64,000 bases of DNA from Micromonospora sp. CCTCC AA 2012012 (GCF_040499845.1 NZ_CP159342.1:5828001-5892000); one strand, 5' to 3'. Counted from the first letter of the stretch, positions 8,196 to 17,304 are shown. Notes: generated by a model not told the origin, from the sequence alone. Numbers and translations: made by a program.

Positions 8196-8822
8196 GTGAA
8201 GTTTTCCTTCCGTCCCACCGAGGGCGCCTTCTACGAGCTCTTCACCAGGGCCGCGCAGAACCTGGTGCGGGGTACCGAGCTCCTCAACGAGCTGGGCCTG
8301 CCGGATGTCGACGTGCAGTCGGTCAGCGAGCGGCTCACCGAGGTCGAGCACGACAGCGACCAGATCACCCACGAGCTGTACAAGAAGATCAACTCTACCT
8401 TCATCACCCCGTTCGACCGGGAGGACATCTACCGTCTGGGCTCGCTGCTCGACGACGTGATGGACCACCTGGAGGCGGTCGGCAACCTGCTCTACCTGTA
8501 CGGCCTGACCAAGCTCCCGTCGCTGCCGCGCGAGCTGCACGAGCTGGTCAACGTGCTGGACCAGCAGGCCAAGCTGACCGCCGAGGCGATGCCCCGGCTG
8601 AAGTCGATGAAGGATCTCGAGGACTACTGGATCGAGTGCAACCGGCTGGAGAACGACGGCGACCAGGCGTACCGGATGCTGCTGGTCCGCCTCTTCTCCG
8701 GCGAGTACGACGCGCTCACCGTGCTGAAGATGAAGGAGGTCGCCGACGAGCTGGAGGCCGCCTGCGACGCCTTCGAGCACGTGGCGAACACCGTCGAGAC
8801 CATCACGGTCAAGGAGTCCTGA
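8196..8822 (+). CDS. DUF47 (PhoU-like) Pit accessory protein
   Basis: 208 aa, almost entirely helical, with the DUF47 pattern: KFSFRPTEGAFYELF at the N-terminus, ERLTEVEHDSDQITHELYKK, and PFDREDIYRLGSLLDDVMDHLE. These are the E/DxxxD helices that bind metal clusters in PhoU-like proteins. DUF47 proteins partner with Pit permeases and probably control their activity at the inner face of the membrane. The GTG at 8196 is preceded by GAGGT 7 nt upstream. The gene is 4 bp from pit, so the two form an operon. Confidence 0.88.
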   Translation: MKFSFRPTEGAFYELFTRAAQNLVRGTELLNELGLPDVDVQSVSERLTEVEHDSDQITHELYKKINSTFITPFDREDIYRLGSLLDDVMDHLEAVGNLLYLYGLTKLPSLPRELHELVNVLDQQAKLTAEAMPRLKSMKDLEDYWIECNRLENDGDQAYRMLLVRLFSGEYDALTVLKMKEVADELEAACDAFEHVANTVETITVKES

Positions 8823-8826
8823 TCCC

Positions 8827-9831
8827 GTGAGTCCCGAACTCATCGCCGTACTGGCGGTGATCGTGGCCGCCATGGCGTTCGACTACACGAACGGCTTCCA
8901 TGACGCGGCGAACGCGATCGCCACCAGCATCTCCACCCGGGCCCTGACACCCCGGGTCGCCCTCGCGCTGGCGGCCGTCGGCAACTTCGTCGGCGCGCAC
9001 TTCGGCGCCGGGGTGGCCAAGACCGTCGGCGACGGCCTGGTGACCCTGCCCCCGGGGGTGGTCAGCCTGGGGGTGGTCTTCGCCGGGGTGCTCGGTGCGA
9101 TCGTCTGGAACCTGATCACCTGGTACTTCGGCCTGCCCTCGTCCTCCTCGCACGCCCTCTTCGGCGGCCTGGTCGGGGCGACCCTCTTCGCCGCCGACGG
9201 CGTGGTGCAGTGGGGCAACATCCTGGAGAAGGTCATCATCCCGATGGTGCTCTCGCCGGTGGTGGGCCTGGTCCTGGGCTTCCTGGTGATGCTGGCCATC
9301 CTCTGGCTGTTCCGGAAGGGGCAGCCGGGCAAGCTGAACCGGGGCTTCCGCTGGGCGCAGACCGCCTCGGCGGCGGCCATGTCGGTCGGCCACGGCATGC
9401 AGGACGCCGCGAAGACGATGGGCATCATCGTCCTGGCGCTCTACACGGGTGGCTACCAGTCCGACAAGACGCACATCCCCGGCTGGGTGTTCTGGACGTC
9501 GGCCACGATGCTGGCGCTGGGCACGTACTCCGGTGGTTGGCGGATCATCCGGACCCTCGGTCGCAAGATCATCGACCTGGGCCCGCCGGAGGGCTTCGCC
9601 GCCGAGACGGTGGCCAGCGCGGTGCTCTACTTCAACGCCCTGGTGCTGAAGGCCCCGATCTCCACCACCCACACGATCACCTCGGCGATCATGGGGGTGG
9701 GCGCGACCAAGCGGCTCTCCGCGGTGCGCTGGAACGTCGCCGGCAACATCGTGATCGCCTGGATCATCACGTTCCCGGCGGCCGCGCTGATCGCCTGCCT
9801 CACCTACCTGGTGATCCGCCCGCTCTTCTGA
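8827..9831 (+). CDS. pit: inorganic phosphate transporter, PiT family
   Basis: 334 aa and about 10 membrane helices arranged as two inverted halves. The PiT signatures are present in both: DYTNGFHDAANAIATSIST near the N-terminus, and GHGMQDAAKTMGIIVLALY then PISTTHTITSAIMGVGATKR in the second half. Pit carries metal-phosphate by proton symport and is the low-affinity phosphate route. The GTG start follows AAGGAG located in the last codons of the DUF47 gene, so translation is coupled. A strong hairpin follows directly. Confidence 0.95.
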   Translation: MSPELIAVLAVIVAAMAFDYTNGFHDAANAIATSISTRALTPRVALALAAVGNFVGAHFGAGVAKTVGDGLVTLPPGVVSLGVVFAGVLGAIVWNLITWYFGLPSSSSHALFGGLVGATLFAADGVVQWGNILEKVIIPMVLSPVVGLVLGFLVMLAILWLFRKGQPGKLNRGFRWAQTASAAAMSVGHGMQDAAKTMGIIVLALYTGGYQSDKTHIPGWVFWTSATMLALGTYSGGWRIIRTLGRKIIDLGPPEGFAAETVASAVLYFNALVLKAPISTTHTITSAIMGVGATKRLSAVRWNVAGNIVIAWIITFPAAALIACLTYLVIRPLF

Positions 9832-9840
9832 CCGGTCGGA

Positions 9841-9871
9841 AAAGGGCCCCTCGCCCGGCGGGGGGCCCTTT
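9841..9871. terminator. bidirectional terminator after pit
   Basis: Perfect 10-bp stem AAAGGGCCCC (9841-9850) with GGGGCCCTTT (9862-9871) and an 11-nt loop. The A/T ends give a T-run on both strands. It lies between convergent genes. Confidence 0.85.
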
Positions 9872-9872
9872 C

Positions 9873-10841
9873 TCACGCGTAGTCCACCCCGATCCGGGCG
9901 CGGACGTCGTCGAGCAGCGCCATCACCTCCAGGGTGGCGGAGTGCGGGACCAGCGGGCTCTCGGTGAGCCCGGCGGCCAGGCAGCGCTGCACCTCGACCG
10001 CCTCGTGCTGGTAGCCCCCGCCGGTCAGGTCGGCGGGGATCACCTCCGGCTCGGCGCCGAGCCGGTGCAGCACCGCCGAGCCCGGCCGGAAGAACGGCTC
10101 GGGCAGGTCGATCCGGCCGGTGGTGCCGGTGATCGCCGCGGTGATCGCGGTCGCGCCCACCATGCCGCAGCTCAGCGTGGCGACCGCACCCGAGTCCCAG
10201 CCGAGCAGCAGCCCGGTGTTCTCGTCGACGCCCTCCGGGCCGAGCTTCGCCCAGGCCTGCACGTGCTGCGGCACACCCAGCAGCACGTGCGCCAGGCTCA
10301 GCGGATAGACCCCCAGGTCGAGCAGGGCGCCGCCGCCCAGCGTCCGGGCCCGCATCCGGTGCTCGGGCGGGAACGGCCCGGCGGCCCCGAAGTCGGCCCG
10401 GACGTGGGTCACCTCGCCGATCGCCCCGTCCCGGATCAGCTCGACCACCCGCAGGATGATCGGATTGCACCGCATCCACATGGCCTCCATCAGGAAGACC
10501 CCACGGGCGCGCGCCGTCTCCACCAGCTTGGTGCTGGTGGCCAGGTCGAGCGTGAACGGCTTCTCCACCAGCACCGCCCGGCCGGCGGCCAGACAGGTCA
10601 TGGTCGCCTCGTGGTGGGCGGCGTGCGGGGTGGCCACATAGATCACGTCCAGGTCCGGGTCCGCGGCCAGTTCCGCCCACGAGGCGTACGCCCGGGGCGC
10701 GCCGTGCCGGGCGGCGAAGAGTTCGGCACTCTCCCGGGTGCGCGAGCCGACGGCGACCAGTTCGGCGCCCGGCACCAGCTTCAGGTCCTCGGCGAAGCGG
10801 CCGGCGATGTGGCCGGTGGCCAGGATTCCCCAACGCGTCAT
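9873..10841 (-). CDS. Gfo/Idh/MocA family oxidoreductase
   Basis: 322 aa. N-terminal Rossmann motif GILATGHIAGRFAEDL, then ELVAVGSRTRESAELFAARHG, and the conserved EKPF box (VLVEKPFTLDL, about residues 90-100), where the lysine is catalytic. The C-terminal alpha/beta domain begins at GEVTHVRADFG. The family oxidises or reduces sugars, inositols and related polyols with NAD(P). The substrate is not evident and no pathway genes adjoin. The ATG at 10841 is 7 nt from a TAGCGT element; the longer upstream frame overlaps the divergent NUDIX promoter and is rejected. Confidence 0.88.
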   Translation of the reverse strand: MTRWGILATGHIAGRFAEDLKLVPGAELVAVGSRTRESAELFAARHGAPRAYASWAELAADPDLDVIYVATPHAAHHEATMTCLAAGRAVLVEKPFTLDLATSTKLVETARARGVFLMEAMWMRCNPIILRVVELIRDGAIGEVTHVRADFGAAGPFPPEHRMRARTLGGGALLDLGVYPLSLAHVLLGVPQHVQAWAKLGPEGVDENTGLLLGWDSGAVATLSCGMVGATAITAAITGTTGRIDLPEPFFRPGSAVLHRLGAEPEVIPADLTGGGYQHEAVEVQRCLAAGLTESPLVPHSATLEVMALLDDVRARIGVDYA

Positions 10842-10848
10842 GCCCGGC

Positions 10849-10854
10849 ACGCTA
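10849..10854 (-). promoter_or_regulatory. -10 element TAGCGT, Gfo/Idh/MocA gene
   Basis: Ends 7 nt before the ATG at 10841; leaderless spacing. Confidence 0.5.
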
Positions 10855-10900
10855 TCCCGGTCCGCCCGGTGGCCGGGAGAGTGATCCACCGGTCGGGAAC

Positions 10901-10906
10901 TAGGCT
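10901..10906 (+). promoter_or_regulatory. -10 element TAGGCT, NUDIX gene
   Basis: Ends 6 nt before the ATG at 10913; leaderless spacing. Confidence 0.55.
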
Positions 10907-10912
10907 CGCGGG

Positions 10913-11740
10913 ATGACCACCCACCGCTTCGCCGCACCCCCCGCCATGGTGGAGCACGCCCGCCGGTTCCACGCCGCGGGCACCACCCCGGCCACCCCCC
11001 GGGTCGCCGCCACGGTGCTGCTGCTCCGCCCGGCCGGTGACGACTTCGAGGTGTACGTGATCCGCCGGGTCGCCGCGATGGCCTTCGGCGGCATCTACGC
11101 GTTCCCCGGTGGCGGCGTGGACCCGTCCGACTCCCAGGCGCACCTCGACTGGGCCGGTCCGGCGCCGGACACCTGGGGCGACCGGCTCGGGCTGGCGCCG
11201 GACGACGCCCGCGCGGTGGTCTGCGCCGCCGCCCGGGAGGTCTTCGAGGAGGCCGGCGTGCTGCTGGCCGGTCCGGACGCCGGGACCGTGGTGGGCGACG
11301 TCAGCGGGGACGACTGGGAGGCGGCCCGGCAGGACCTGGAGGGGCACCGGGTGGGCTTCGCCGACCTGCTGGCCGGGCGGCGACTCACGCTCCGCTCCGA
11401 CCTGCTGCTGCCGTGGAGCCGCTGGATCACCCCCGACTTCGAGCCGCGCCGCTTCGACACGTACTTCTTCGTGGCCCTGCTGCCCGAGGGGCAGCGGACC
11501 CGGGACGTCTCCGGCGAGGCCGACCACACCATGTGGATCCGCCCCGCGGACGCCCTGGCCCGGGCGGAGGCGGGGGAGCTGCGGATGCTGCCGCCCACCC
11601 TGGTCACCCTGACCGAGATCGCCGCCGCCGGCACCCTGCCCGGGGTGGCCCGGGCCTCCGCCACCCGCGACGCCGTCACCCCGATCACCCCCCGCCTGGA
11701 CGTGTCCCCCGAGGGCCACCCCCGCTTCATCGTCGACTGA
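10913..11740 (+). CDS. NUDIX hydrolase
   Basis: 275 aa. The Nudix fold starts at PRVAATVLLLRPAGDDFEVYVIRR, and the box is split: FPGGGVD, then an insertion of about 40 residues, then the core AAREVFEEAGVLLAG with the metal-binding REVFEE. This large insertion inside the Nudix box is typical of the NUDT7/NUDT19-like (CoA or acyl-CoA diphosphatase) subgroup. That specificity is an inference; the general activity is cleavage of nucleoside diphosphate-X compounds. It is divergent from the oxidoreductase gene, with separate promoters. Confidence 0.85.
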   Translation: MTTHRFAAPPAMVEHARRFHAAGTTPATPRVAATVLLLRPAGDDFEVYVIRRVAAMAFGGIYAFPGGGVDPSDSQAHLDWAGPAPDTWGDRLGLAPDDARAVVCAAAREVFEEAGVLLAGPDAGTVVGDVSGDDWEAARQDLEGHRVGFADLLAGRRLTLRSDLLLPWSRWITPDFEPRRFDTYFFVALLPEGQRTRDVSGEADHTMWIRPADALARAEAGELRMLPPTLVTLTEIAAAGTLPGVARASATRDAVTPITPRLDVSPEGHPRFIVD

Positions 11741-11764
11741 CCCCCACCCCACCCCATCGCGTCG

Positions 11765-11815
11765 CGGTGCGGCCCCTCGTACGGTGCGGCCCCTCCTACG
11801 GTGCGGCCCCTCATT
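11765..11815. repeat. three tandem 17-bp repeats
   Basis: Three head-to-tail copies of CGGTGCGGCCCCTCNTN at 11765-11781, 11782-11798 and 11799-11815, differing only in the last three or four bases. They abut the hairpin at 11814. Confidence 0.8.
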
Positions 11816-11863
11816 CACGGAAAGAGTGGCCATCCGGCGTGGGACGGCCACTCTTTCCGTGAA
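11814..11863. terminator. long hairpin, bidirectional terminator (NUDIX/pstB)
   Basis: Perfect 18-bp inverted repeat TTCACGGAAAGAGTGGCC (11814-11831) and its complement at 11846-11863, with a 14-nt loop. It lies between the convergent NUDIX and pstB genes. The core AGAGTGGCC/GGCCACTCT recurs in another hairpin at 46225-46256. Confidence 0.7.
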
Positions 11864-11891
11864 AGTGCGCCACTCGGGGGCGGGGTGCAGG

Positions 11892-12668
11892 TCAGCCGAA
11901 GCGGCCGGTGATGTAGTCCTCGGTCTTCTTGACGCTGGGGTTGCTGAAGATCTTCTGGGTGTTGTCGTACTCGATGAGGCGGCCGGGGTCGCCGGTCTTC
12001 TCGATGGAGAAGAAGGCGGTCCGGTCCGAGACGCGGGCGGCCTGCTGCATGTTGTGCGTGACGATGATGATGGTGAACTTGTCCTTGAGCTGGAACATCA
12101 GGTCCTCGATGGCCAGCGTGGAGATCGGGTCGAGCGCCGAGCAGGGCTCGTCCATCAGCACGACCTGCGGCTCGACCGCGATGGTCCGGGCGATGCAGAG
12201 TCGCTGCTGCTGACCGCCCGAGAGGCCGGCACCGGGCTTGCCGAGGCGGTCCTTCACCTCGTCCCAGAGGTTCGCCGAGCGGAGCGCCTTCTCGGCCGCC
12301 TCCTCCAGGATCGACTTCTTCCGGACCCCGTTGAGCTTGAGGCCGGCCACCACGTTGTCGAAGATCGACATGGTGGGGAAGGGGTTGGGGCGCTGGAAGA
12401 CCATGCCGATGGTCCGGCGGACCGCGGTCACGTCCACGTCCCGGTCGTAGATGTCCTGGTCGTCGATGGTCAGGCTGCCCTCGACCCGGGCGCCCGGCAG
12501 CACCTCGTGCATCCGGTTGATCGACCGCAGGAAGGTCGACTTGCCGCACCCCGAGGGGCCGATCAGGGCGGTGACCGTCTTCGGTTCGACGGTCAGGTTG
12601 ATGTTCTCGATCGCCTTGAATGCGCCGTAGTAGGCGGTGACGTTCGTGGCGGAGACGCGCTTGGCCAT
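11892..12668 (-). CDS. pstB: phosphate ABC transporter ATP-binding protein PstB
   Basis: 258 aa, the full PstB length. Walker [10 protein letters not shown] at residues 37-45, signature LSGGQQQR at 149-156, Walker B VVLMDEP at 169-175, the H-loop VTHN, and the Pst-typical SIDRM-like SINRMHEV and [17 protein letters not shown]. It powers high-affinity phosphate uptake by PstCA. The ATG at 12668 has GGAGGT about 9 nt upstream. The alternative ATG at 12692 would overlap the pstA stop and place this Shine-Dalgarno inside the gene. Last gene of pstSCAB. Confidence 0.97.
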   Translation of the reverse strand: MAKRVSATNVTAYYGAFKAIENINLTVEPKTVTALIGPSGCGKSTFLRSINRMHEVLPGARVEGSLTIDDQDIYDRDVDVTAVRRTIGMVFQRPNPFPTMSIFDNVVAGLKLNGVRKKSILEEAAEKALRSANLWDEVKDRLGKPGAGLSGGQQQRLCIARTIAVEPQVVLMDEPCSALDPISTLAIEDLMFQLKDKFTIIIVTHNMQQAARVSDRTAFFSIEKTGDPGRLIEYDNTQKIFSNPSVKKTEDYITGRFG

Positions 12669-12688
12669 GGTGGTGGTACCTCCGGGGT

Positions 12689-13777
12689 TCATCGGCCGAG
12701 CCGGTTGCGCCGGGCCAGCAACTTCGCGGCGATGGTCAGGACGAGCACGAGGGCGACCAGGGTCAGCGCCGCGGTCCAGGCCCGTGCCGGCGAGTACTTC
12801 GAGGCGTCGCCGGCCTGCTGGTAGACGAAGAGGGCCAGCGACGACTGGTTGTTCTCGAACGGGTTGAAGTTGATCGCGGCGCCGCCGCCGGCCACGAGCA
12901 GCACCGGGGCGGTCTCGCCGGCGGCCCGCGCGATGGCGAGCATGACGCCGGTGACGATGCCGGGCAGCGCGGTCGGCAGCACCACCCGCAGGATGGTCTT
13001 CCACTTCGGCACGCCGAGGGCGTACGCGCCCTCACGCAGCGGCGGCGGGACGAGCCGGAGCATCTCCTCGGTGGAGCGGACCACGGTCGGCAGCATCAGC
13101 ACGCTCAGCGCGAGCGCGGCGGCGAAGCCGGAGAAGCTCGGCCGTCCGTCGTTGAACGTCGGGGAGACCACGAGCACCCAGAACGCCAGGACGAAGAGGC
13201 CGGAGACGATCGACGGGATGCCCGTCATCACGTCGACGAAGAACCGGATGGCGAAGGCGAACCGGCCACGCCCGTACTCGACGACGTAGATGGCGCAGAG
13301 GATGCCGAGCGGGACCGTGATCAGGGCGGCGATCCCGACCTGCTCCAGGGTGCCGATGATGGCGTGGTACGCGCCGCCGTTGGCGTCCCGGGCACCGATG
13401 TTGTTCATCGAGGTGCCGAAGAAGTTGCCGTCCAGGCGTTCGGCGCCCTTGCTGACCAGCGTCCACACCACGGAGGCCAGCGGCAGCACCGCCAGCACGA
13501 AGGCGGAGTGGATCAGCGCGCTCCAGGTGCGGTCGCGTGCCGACCGGCGCCCCTCCACCGCGTTCGCGGCGACGAAGAGGCCGGCCAGATACAGCAGTGC
13601 GCCGATGACCACGACCAGGACCGGGCCGCCGATGCCGGCGCCGTAGACGATCCCGGCGGCGACCAGGAGCGCCACCAGGGCGATCGCGGGAGCGGCGTAC
13701 CGCGGCAGTCGCCGGGCGCGCAGGCTGGCCGGCTGGGCCGGCGGTCGGGTGCGGTGGTTGGCGACGGTGGTGGTCAT
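12689..13777 (-). CDS. pstA: phosphate ABC transporter permease PstA
   Basis: 362 aa, somewhat longer than the usual 290 or so because of an N-terminal extension with two extra hydrophobic segments (about residues 28-75) before the standard permease. The MetI-type domain runs from [24 protein letters not shown] to the end, with the EAA loop [21 protein letters not shown]. It pairs with PstC to form the membrane channel. Its ATG overlaps the pstC stop in ATGA, so the two are translationally coupled. Confidence 0.95.
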   Translation of the reverse strand: MTTTVANHRTRPPAQPASLRARRLPRYAAPAIALVALLVAAGIVYGAGIGGPVLVVVIGALLYLAGLFVAANAVEGRRSARDRTWSALIHSAFVLAVLPLASVVWTLVSKGAERLDGNFFGTSMNNIGARDANGGAYHAIIGTLEQVGIAALITVPLGILCAIYVVEYGRGRFAFAIRFFVDVMTGIPSIVSGLFVLAFWVLVVSPTFNDGRPSFSGFAAALALSVLMLPTVVRSTEEMLRLVPPPLREGAYALGVPKWKTILRVVLPTALPGIVTGVMLAIARAAGETAPVLLVAGGGAAINFNPFENNQSSLALFVYQQAGDASKYSPARAWTAALTLVALVLVLTIAAKLLARRNRLGR

Positions 13778-14868
13778 GCGGCCGACTCCGTGAACTCCCG
13801 GCGGCGATGGATGATCACGCGCGCCGTGATGTTGACGATCAGCGTGATGGTGAAGAGCACCAGGCCGGAGGCGATCAGGGCGCCCCGACCGGTCTCGTTC
13901 GCCTCGCCGAACGCGTTGGCGATGTTCGCGGCGATGGTGTTGCCGCCGTTCTGGATCAGGTTGAACGAGATGCCGAAGGTGATGCCGAGGGTCATCGCCA
14001 GCGCGATGGTCTCGCCGAGGGCGCGACCCAGGCCGAGCATCACCGCGGCGATGATGCCCGGGCGGCCGTACGGCAGCACCGCCGTGCGGAGCATCTCCCA
14101 GCGGGTGGCGCCCAGGGCGAGGGCGGCCTCCTCGTTGGCGGTCGGGGTCTGCAGGAACACCTCGCGGGAGAGCGACGTGATGATCGGCAGCACCATGATC
14201 GCCAGCACCAGCGAGCCCAGCATGACCGACTTGCCGAACGGACCGTCGCCACCGAAGACCGGCAGCCAGCCGAAGTACTCGTTCAGCCAGACGGAGAAGT
14301 CCCGTACCGGGTTGATGAAGACGTCCCGGCCCCAGAGGCCGAAGACGACGCTGGGCACGGCGGCCAGCAGGTCGATCAGGAAGCCGAGGGCGGTGCCCAG
14401 CCGGCGGGGGGCGTAGTGGGACAGGTACAGCGCGATGCCCAGGGCCACCGGCACCGCGATGAGCAGCGCCAGCGCGGAGCTGAGCACGGTGCCGAAGGCG
14501 AGCGTGCCGATGCCGAACTTCGGTTCGGTCTGGTTGGGGGACCAGCCCTCGTAGGTCCAGAAGTTCTCGGTGTCCGCGCGCAGCGCCGGCACCGCCTTGG
14601 CGATCAGGAAGACGGCGATCGCCGCGATGACGACCAGCACGGCGGTGCCGGCGGCCAGGGTGAGACCGCGGAACGCCCGTTCCGCGCCGAACGCCCGGGC
14701 CCGGGGCAGGGTCGCGCCGCCGCCGCCCAACCCGTTCCCGTCAGGGGTACGGGTGCTGACAGAGGTCTCGGCCACACGCGCCGAGGCACCGGCGGGCCAC
14801 TCGTGACCTGAGGCCACGCGGGTCCCGCCGGTGCCGGCGTGCGCCGAGCCGGGAGGGGTTTCACCCAT
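13774..14868 (-). CDS. pstC: phosphate ABC transporter permease PstC
   Basis: 364 aa. A hydrophilic N-terminus of about 65 residues is followed by six helices. PstC features include ENFWTYEGWSPNQTEPKFG in the periplasmic loop after helix 1, the EAA loop EEAALALGATRWEMLRTAVLP, and GRALGETIALAMTLG. It forms the PstCA pore for high-affinity phosphate import. It follows pstS by 44 bp and overlaps pstA by 4 bp. Confidence 0.96.
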   Translation of the reverse strand: MGETPPGSAHAGTGGTRVASGHEWPAGASARVAETSVSTRTPDGNGLGGGGATLPRARAFGAERAFRGLTLAAGTAVLVVIAAIAVFLIAKAVPALRADTENFWTYEGWSPNQTEPKFGIGTLAFGTVLSSALALLIAVPVALGIALYLSHYAPRRLGTALGFLIDLLAAVPSVVFGLWGRDVFINPVRDFSVWLNEYFGWLPVFGGDGPFGKSVMLGSLVLAIMVLPIITSLSREVFLQTPTANEEAALALGATRWEMLRTAVLPYGRPGIIAAVMLGLGRALGETIALAMTLGITFGISFNLIQNGGNTIAANIANAFGEANETGRGALIASGLVLFTITLIVNITARVIIHRRREFTESAA

Positions 14869-14912
14869 CTGCTCGCTCGCTTCGAATTGAGGAGTGGTGT
14901 AGCTCGGAACGG

Positions 14913-16016
14913 TCAGGAGAGGTTCTTGACCGCGGCCTCGACCTTGGTGCGGACCGAGTCGGGCAGCGGGGCGTAGCCCAGCTCGCTCAGCTCGGCCTGG
15001 CCCTCGCTGCTGGCGGCGTGCCCGAGCAGGCCCTTGACCAGCGGCAGCTTGTCGGCCGCGAGGCCCTTGCTGCAGACGATCTCGTAGGTCACCAGGACGA
15101 TCGGGTACGCCCCGGCCTCGGTGGTCTTGTAGTCGATCGACATCTTGAGGTCGTCGCCCTGGCCCTCGACCTTGGCCCCGGCGATGGTCTTGCCGGCCGC
15201 CTCGCCGGTCAGCTCGGTGTACTCACCGGCGCCGTTCTTGATCTTGGCCTTCTTCAGCCCGGCGTTCTCGGCGAACGACAGCTCCATGTAGCCGATCGAG
15301 CCGTCCGCGCCCTTGACCGAGCTGGCCACGCCGTCCGAGCCCTTGGCGCCGGTGCCGCCCGGGGCCTTCCACGCCTTGGCGTTGGCGAAGGTCCAGTCCG
15401 CGTCGGCGGTCTTCGACAGGTACTTGGTGAAGTTGTCGGTGGTGCCGGACTCGTCCGACCGGTGCACCGTCTGGATGGTGGTCGCCGGGAGCTTGGCGTC
15501 CGGGTTGTCGGCCTTGATCGCCGCGTCGTCCCACTTGGTGACCTTGCCGGCGAAGATCTTGGCCAGCGTGGTCGGGCTGAGCTGGAGGTTGTCCACGCCG
15601 CTGACGTTGTAGGCGACCGCGATCGGGCCGATCACCATCGGCAGGTGGATGGCCTTGCCGCCCGAGCACTTGGCGTCGGCCTGCGGCTGCTCCTCCGGCT
15701 TGAGGGCCGAGTCCGAGCCGGCGAAGTCGGCGGTGCCCGCGATGAAGGCCTGGATGCCCGCGCCCGAGCCGGACGGCTCGTAGTTGATGGTGCTGCCGGC
15801 GCACTTCTGCTGGTACGCCTTGATCCACTCGGCCATGGCGTTCTTCTGGGCGGAGGAGCCCTGCGCGTTCAGCGTGCCCTTGGCGCAGTCGGCCGCGGCG
15901 GCCGAGCCGGAGGGGGAGGCGGCGGACGACTCGTTGTTGTCCGAGCCGCAAGCGCTGAGACCGAGCACCGCGGTAAGGGCGAGGCAGGCAATGGCGCCGT
16001 GCCGCTGGAGCTTCAC
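14913..16016 (-). CDS. pstS: phosphate-binding lipoprotein PstS
   Basis: 367 aa. A signal peptide ending in the lipobox LSAC (Cys about residue 23) is followed by a Ser/Ala linker. The mature PstS fold carries AQGSSAQKNAMAEWIKAYQ, YEPSGSGAGIQAFIAG and TADFAGSDSAL, which supply the phosphate-binding serines and aspartate. It is anchored to the outer face of the membrane and hands phosphate to PstCA. The GTG at 16016 is assigned because the signal peptide begins there; the Shine-Dalgarno is weak. A PHO box and promoter lie upstream. Confidence 0.95.
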   Translation of the reverse strand: MKLQRHGAIACLALTAVLGLSACGSDNNESSAASPSGSAAAADCAKGTLNAQGSSAQKNAMAEWIKAYQQKCAGSTINYEPSGSGAGIQAFIAGTADFAGSDSALKPEEQPQADAKCSGGKAIHLPMVIGPIAVAYNVSGVDNLQLSPTTLAKIFAGKVTKWDDAAIKADNPDAKLPATTIQTVHRSDESGTTDNFTKYLSKTADADWTFANAKAWKAPGGTGAKGSDGVASSVKGADGSIGYMELSFAENAGLKKAKIKNGAGEYTELTGEAAGKTIAGAKVEGQGDDLKMSIDYKTTEAGAYPIVLVTYEIVCSKGLAADKLPLVKGLLGHAASSEGQAELSELGYAPLPDSVRTKVEAAVKNLS

Positions 16017-16093
16017 CTGAGGGGTTTCCCTTCACATCTTTGGTCAGGTCGCCCGGATGGAGGCCCGGGTGCCGGGCTGACCGGCTGATGTGA

Positions 16094-16099
16094 AAGCTA
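16094..16099 (-). promoter_or_regulatory. -10 element TAGCTT, pst operon
   Basis: TAGCTT on the minus strand lies 27 bp downstream of the PHO box, giving a leader of about 70 nt before pstS. Confidence 0.45.
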
Positions 16100-16126
16100 G
16101 AAGTGCCAGGTAGACGGTTCGCCGGT

Positions 16127-16148
16127 CACAAGTGAACGGAAGATGAAC
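16127..16148 (-). promoter_or_regulatory. PHO box upstream of pstS
   Basis: Two 11-bp direct repeats on the minus strand, GTTCATCTTCC (16148-16138) and GTTCACTTGTG (16137-16127), match the PHO-box heptamer and periodicity. It sits over the -35 region of the pst promoter. Apart from this site I see nothing else in the 295-bp gap between pstS and mshD. Confidence 0.75.
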
Positions 16149-16311
16149 AGGTGCGCCCGAGGCGGTGGCCGTTGGCTGAGGAGCGGTTGTCCGTTTCGTG
16201 AACTCGCCGCCTGCTATCGCTATTAGTACGAAATTTCCGGGCAGCCGTTATCCGGCCGAGTCCACCGCGTGACGCACCCGTGACCGCCCGACGGGACGGC
16301 CGCTGGCCCGT

Positions 16312-17235
16312 TCAGCCCAGCCGGTAGTTGACGTGGCCGCACCAGCGGGCGAAGCCGAGCCGCTCGTAGAGGGCCACCGCACCGGTGTTCGACTCGTCCA
16401 CGTAGAGCATCACCCGGTCCAGCCCACGCCGGTCCCGCAGATGGGCCAGACCCGCCGTGGTGAGCGCCCGGCCGAGCCCGCCGCCGTGCGCCGCCGGGTC
16501 CACCCCCAGCACATAGACCTCGCCGATCCGGGCCGAGCCCGGACGCTCGTGCACCTTCGTCCAGTGGAAGCCGCGCAGCCGGCCGGTCGCCGACTCGACG
16601 GCGAGCAGGAAGCCGGCCGGGTCGAACCACGGCTCGGCGAGGCGTACCCGCAGGTCGGCGAGGGTCCAGCGACCCTGCTCGGGGTGTGTGGCGAAGGCGG
16701 CGTTGTTGAGCGCCAGCCAGGCCTCGTCGTCCTCACCCGGGCGGAACGCCCGCAGCTCGACCCCGTCGGGCAGGCGCAGCCCCGGCAGTGCGGTGGTCAG
16801 CGGCCGGCGCAGCTGCCACAGCACCCGGGCCCGCTCGAAGCCCAGGTCGACGGCGAGCGCCGCGGCGGAGGGGTGGTCGCCGTGCGCCCAGGCGCGCAGC
16901 GGGCCGCCGGCCGCGGCGAGCACCCCCCGTGCCAGCGCCCGACCGGTGCCGCGCCGCCGGTACGCCGGATGCACCACCAGCTCGACCCCGATCCCGGTGG
17001 CGTCGGTGGTGTCCAGGTGCGCGTAACCGGTCAAGGTGCCGTCCACCGCGCGGGCGGTGAGGTGCACCGCGGGCGCCTCCGGGTCCCGCAGGCGCAGCAG
17101 CACGTGCTCGTCGAGCGGGTCGGCGCCGTCGGCGTCCCCGGCCGTACGGGCCAGCGCCAGCACCTCGGCGACCTCGACGGGCGCCAGCCGGTCGGCGCGG
17201 GCGACCCGGTCTGCGGTCGGCTCGGTGCTGCTCAT
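16312..17235 (-). CDS. mshD: mycothiol synthase MshD
   Basis: 307 aa with two GNAT domains in tandem. The N-terminal half carries VELVVHPAYRRRGTGRALA. The C-terminal half carries LNNAAFATHPEQGRWT, GFHWTKVHE, IGEVYVLGVDPAAHGGGLGRALT and LYVDESNTGAVALYERLGF, all diagnostic of MshD. The enzyme acetylates Cys-GlcN-Ins with acetyl-CoA, the last step of mycothiol synthesis. mshA is also in this window. It lies next to the pst operon and two genes from glnR, as I recall for M. tuberculosis Rv0819-Rv0820. Its ATG is 6 nt from TACGGT. Confidence 0.95.
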   Translation of the reverse strand: MSSTEPTADRVARADRLAPVEVAEVLALARTAGDADGADPLDEHVLLRLRDPEAPAVHLTARAVDGTLTGYAHLDTTDATGIGVELVVHPAYRRRGTGRALARGVLAAAGGPLRAWAHGDHPSAAALAVDLGFERARVLWQLRRPLTTALPGLRLPDGVELRAFRPGEDDEAWLALNNAAFATHPEQGRWTLADLRVRLAEPWFDPAGFLLAVESATGRLRGFHWTKVHERPGSARIGEVYVLGVDPAAHGGGLGRALTTAGLAHLRDRRGLDRVMLYVDESNTGAVALYERLGFARWCGHVNYRLG

Positions 17236-17241
17236 GCCGTC

Positions 17242-17247
17242 ACCGTA
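17242..17247 (-). promoter_or_regulatory. -10 element TACGGT, mshD
   Basis: Ends 6 nt before the ATG at 17235; leaderless spacing. Confidence 0.5.
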
Positions 17248-17304
17248 ACGGCCCGGGGGGTGACTCCGCAGGCTCGGCGCGGACCCTCTCCGGGGCGACG
17301 CGCG

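Noticed and set aside
11765..11815. CRISPR-like repeat array
   Set aside because: Only three 17-bp units, head to tail, with no unique spacers and no cas genes.
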